42,445 bases of DNA from Bacteroidales bacterium (GTDB lineage: Bacteria; Bacteroidota; Bacteroidia; Bacteroidales; P3): assembly GCA_017647785.1 (NCBI GenBank), contig JAGCJW010000014.1, forward strand, positions 1 to 42,445, written 5' to 3'. Each line of letters begins with the position of its first letter. Positions within the stretch are counted from its first letter, which is position 1. The translations under genes were made by a program, and so were the position numbers. This document shows, one piece after another, positions 40,087 through 42,445 of the stretch. The notes beneath the pieces are model-generated. The model was not told where the DNA came from and searched no databases. It worked only from the letters and a program-made list of their open reading frames with translations.

Positions 40087-41169
40087 GTTTTTTAGTTTTA
40101 AGAGCGTGATTTCGGGTGTTGTTCCTAATCTTATTGGTATTCCAAACGTGCCACTGCCTTGCGAAACGTAGATTTGAAGGTTGTCTTTCTTGTATAGCCC
40201 TCTGTTATATACGAAATTCTTATCGTTAATCAAGGTTAATGGAAAAATTTGTCCGCCATGGGTGTGGCCACATAAATAAAGGTCGGCTCCTGCTTTTGAG
40301 ATATATTCACTTCCCAAAGGTGTGTGATGCAAAACTATGGTTGCAAGGGTGTCTGTTGTGGGAATTGTTGAAATAACACTTTGAATAGTGTTGCGTTCTT
40401 TTACAGATAGTGGGTCGATGCTTTGTTTGTCTGGTTTCATATACTCTAATCCTATAATTCTTAGCCCAAGCGTATCAACAAATTCGTTTTCTAAAACCCT
40501 CACTCCTATTTCTCTTAAATTGTTTTTTAATTTCTCCACTCCTACTTGTGCATCGTGATTGCCATCTACAAAATATAGTGGTGCGTTTAGGTCTTTTAAT
40601 GGAAGGAGTGTTTGTTTGTCGGAATTGTAATGACTTTCTACTAAGTCGCCTGTAAGGAATATTATTTGTGGATTTAGTTTGTTTACTTTTTCTACTATTT
40701 TAGCAAGGTGTTTTTCGCCTCTAAAATGTCCCAGGTGTATGTCGGAGAGTTGAACTGCTGTGATTTGTTTTGGTAGTTTTGGTAGTGTGATTTCTACTTC
40801 TTTGATCTTTGGCGAAAAGGCTGTGATTGTGGAGTAGAGATATAGGATTAGGGTTAGCGTTGAAAGGATTATGAAAAATGTTTTCTTCTTTATGCGAAAG
40901 ATGAGTTTGAAAATATCTGTCAATACAAGGGATAAAAGGAGTATTAGCAAGAATGAGCAAAGGTAAGAGAGAATTACAACTACTATATTTAAGAACGGAT
41001 TTGCGCTAAAGGGCATTGGAGACAATAGCATCGAGGCTAAGGATAGCAAAATGGCTAATGTGTAAAAGAGATAGATGTATAGGGGTTTGAGGTTTAAGAG
41101 TTGTTTGGTTCTTATGGCTAAATAAATTGCTCCTGCTAAAACTACGGAAAGAAAGATTGGAACTACCAT
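40069..41169 (-). CDS. Membrane metallophosphoesterase
   Basis: 366 residues. The N-terminal 120 residues hold about four membrane helices. The catalytic domain (about 135-360) has the full calcineurin-like motif set: QLSDIHLGH (D143, H145), TGDLVE (D175), GNHDAQVG (N204, H205), LHHTPLG and CGHTHGGQIFP. These bind two metals. Relatives include UDP-2,3-diacylglucosamine hydrolase-like and YkuE-like enzymes acting on phospho-lipids or nucleotides; the substrate here is not predictable. The active site is probably at the membrane surface. It is a single gene with terminators on either side. Confidence 0.92.
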   Translation of the reverse strand: MVVPIFLSVVLAGAIYLAIRTKQLLNLKPLYIYLFYTLAILLSLASMLLSPMPFSANPFLNIVVVILSYLCSFLLILLLSLVLTDIFKLIFRIKKKTFFIILSTLTLILYLYSTITAFSPKIKEVEITLPKLPKQITAVQLSDIHLGHFRGEKHLAKIVEKVNKLNPQIIFLTGDLVESHYNSDKQTLLPLKDLNAPLYFVDGNHDAQVGVEKLKNNLREIGVRVLENEFVDTLGLRIIGLEYMKPDKQSIDPLSVKERNTIQSVISTIPTTDTLATIVLHHTPLGSEYISKAGADLYLCGHTHGGQIFPLTLINDKNFVYNRGLYKKDNLQIYVSQGSGTFGIPIRLGTTPEITLLKLKNKKAEL

Positions 41170-41186
41170 ATTTTTTTGTTTAAAAA

Positions 41187-41215
41187 AAGTGGCTTATCTT
41201 TTGAATAAGCCACTT
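41187..41215 (-). terminator. Terminator of mutA
   Basis: AAGTGGCTTAT at 41187-41197 pairs perfectly with ATAAGCCACTT at 41205-41215. On the minus strand it is followed by a T-run. It lies 34 bp after the mutA stop. If no mutB lies beyond it, transcription of the mutase operon ends here. Confidence 0.9.
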
Positions 41216-41248
41216 AATATTTTGAAATACTTATTTTATTTCTATTTC

Positions 41249-42445
41249 TTACAACAATTGTGCGTTGTAGTTTTGCAATGATTCTAAGGCATTTGTTTTT
41301 ACGTTAATGTAATCTGTTACACCTTGTGCATTGAAGCTTTCCATTTGTTCAACAGGGTTTCCTGCTACGATGATGTGTTTGAACGCTCCTTTTAATGTAG
41401 GAAGTGCTCCTGCTACTAATTCTGCGTATTCGTCATCTGAAGAACAAAGTACTACTACATCTGCTTTTGATTCTACGGCTGCTTTTGCTCCTTCTTCTGG
41501 TGTTGCAAAACCTACGTTGTCTATGATTTCGTATGCTGCTAATCCAAAGAAGTTAGTTGAGAATTGGCTTCTTGCTTTACGCATTGCAAGGTTACCGTAT
41601 GTCAATAAGAATACTTTTGGTTGTTTTCCTGATTCTTCAGTTTGCATTCTTAATTGTTCAAATGGTTCTGCTAATCTTGTTGCAGGAAGAACTTTAATGT
41701 CGTTTCCTTTTTCACCACAACAGCAACATGGTCTATTAACTTCTGGTTTCTTTTCTGTTAAGTTAGGGTATTGGTTTGTTCCTAAGATTGTTGTTTTACG
41801 CATTGCTACGTCTTTTGCTCTCTTAGCTGCGATTTCAGCTATTGCATCTTGAACTAAGCCTGCTTTAACTGCTTCAACAAATCCACCTTTTGCTTCTAAT
41901 TCTTTAAACAATTCCCATGCTTTTTCTGCGATAGCGTTTGTTAGACTTTCGATATAGTAAGAACCTGCTGATGGGTCAACAACTTTATCTAAGTAAGATT
42001 CTTCTTTTAATAAGATTTGTTGGTTAGTTGCTATACGAGTTGAGAATTCATCTGCTTTTTTGTAAGCTACGTCAAATGGATATACAGAAATTGAGTCTGC
42101 TCCTGCGATAGCTGCTGACATTGTTTCTGTTGTTGTTCTCAACATGTTTACGTATGGGTCGTAAATTGTTTTGTTGTAGAATGAGCTTTCAGTGTGGATA
42201 TGTAATTGATAAGCTGTTTCGCATTTTGGAGAGTATTGCTCCATGATTTTTGTCCATAAAAGACGTGCTGCTCTTAGTTTTGCAATTTCCATAAAGTAGT
42301 TACTTCCTGTTGCAAATGCAAATACTGTTCTATATCCTACTGAATGAGCAGGAATACCTTTTTGAGTTAGGTTGTAAAGGTAATCGTTTGCTGCTGATAA
42401 TGTGTAAGCTAATTCTTGTACGATTGAAGCTCCTGCATTGTTGAA
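41249..42445 (-). CDS. mutA: Methylmalonyl-CoA mutase small subunit, 5' part beyond the window
   Basis: The frame is open from the window edge (FNNAGASIVQELAYTLSAAND...) to the stop at 41249, giving 398 residues of the C-terminal portion. It matches the methylmalonyl-CoA mutase family: GSNYFMEIAKLRAARLLWTKIM and AGADSISVYPFDVAY belong to the barrel domain. The C-terminal B12-like domain lacks DxHxxG (LLTYGNLAMRKARSQ occupies its place), which marks the non-catalytic small (beta) subunit. With a large subunit it interconverts succinyl-CoA and methylmalonyl-CoA, the route to propionate in many Bacteroidales. The true start and any upstream partner lie outside the window. Confidence 0.92.
   Translation of the reverse strand, partial: FNNAGASIVQELAYTLSAANDYLYNLTQKGIPAHSVGYRTVFAFATGSNYFMEIAKLRAARLLWTKIMEQYSPKCETAYQLHIHTESSFYNKTIYDPYVNMLRTTTETMSAAIAGADSISVYPFDVAYKKADEFSTRIATNQQILLKEESYLDKVVDPSAGSYYIESLTNAIAEKAWELFKELEAKGGFVEAVKAGLVQDAIAEIAAKRAKDVAMRKTTILGTNQYPNLTEKKPEVNRPCCCCGEKGNDIKVLPATRLAEPFEQLRMQTEESGKQPKVFLLTYGNLAMRKARSQFSTNFFGLAAYEIIDNVGFATPEEGAKAAVESKADVVVLCSSDDEYAELVAGALPTLKGAFKHIIVAGNPVEQMESFNAQGVTDYINVKTNALESLQNYNAQLL

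Overview
The window looks like the chromosome of an anaerobic, amino-acid-fermenting member of the Bacteroidota, most likely order Bacteroidales. The DNA is AT-rich. Many starts are preceded by the Bacteroidetes promoter pattern TTTG-N19/20-TAnnTTTG. There is a type IX secretion (type B sorting) C-terminal domain, a TonB-dependent receptor with a carboxypeptidase-like N-terminal domain, and the B12-dependent lysine fermentation and methylmalonyl-CoA mutase enzymes. The species cannot be named from this sequence.

Layout. 1-526: intergenic DNA with a 21-bp periodic array and a possible kamC 3'-end remnant. 527-1525: Fic protein. 1531-6204 (minus): kdd-kamA-kamB-kamC. 6530-7558 (plus): an acyltransferase-3 membrane protein between the two lysine operons. 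7616-11701 (minus): deoxyhypusine-synthase-like gene, kamD, kamE, atoA. 11889-11976: tRNA-Ser(UGA). 12400-14160 (minus): a PD-(D/E)XK nuclease-like protein and a BRO-N protein. 14372-17464 (minus): rsmG and an S9 peptidase. 17542-18009 (plus): guanine deaminase. 18019-19017 (minus): RhuM-like protein. 19111-26267 (minus): envelope block of TonB receptor, M16-like protein, type IX-secreted protein, ComB-like phosphatase and a small beta-barrel. 26452-29449 (minus): DUF4139 protein and a repeat-rich secreted protein. 29519-32005 (minus): a fusion of primase-polymerase, DEDDh exonuclease and formylglycine-generating-enzyme-like domains. 32081-32827 (plus): glucosaminidase. 32875-35921 (minus): oxygen/peroxide defence operon (flavodiiron protein, flavin reductase-rubredoxin, rubrerythrin, PerR, rubredoxin) with a 7-1-7 PerR box. 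36123-37403 (minus): DUF4143 ATPase. 37577-40032 (plus): ECF sigma factor, anti-sigma factor, outer-membrane barrel. 40069-41169 (minus): metallophosphoesterase. 41249-42445 (minus): methylmalonyl-CoA mutase small subunit, cut by the window edge.

The two minus-strand lysine operons together encode lysine 2,3-aminomutase, lysine 5,6-aminomutase with its presumed reactivase (KamB/KamC), 3,5-diaminohexanoate dehydrogenase and one CoA-transferase subunit. The cleavage enzyme (kce), the ammonia lyase (kal) and the partner CoA-transferase subunit (atoD) are not in the window.

The most unusual signal is a set of strictly 21-bp-phased arrays with a CAAAGAA core. They occur between genes (6300, 12144, 26385, 36069) and inside two reading frames (32598, 38392), where they become heptapeptide repeats. 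A related array with a CAAACG core lies at 74-199. The second standout is the three-domain PrimPol-exonuclease-FGE fusion.
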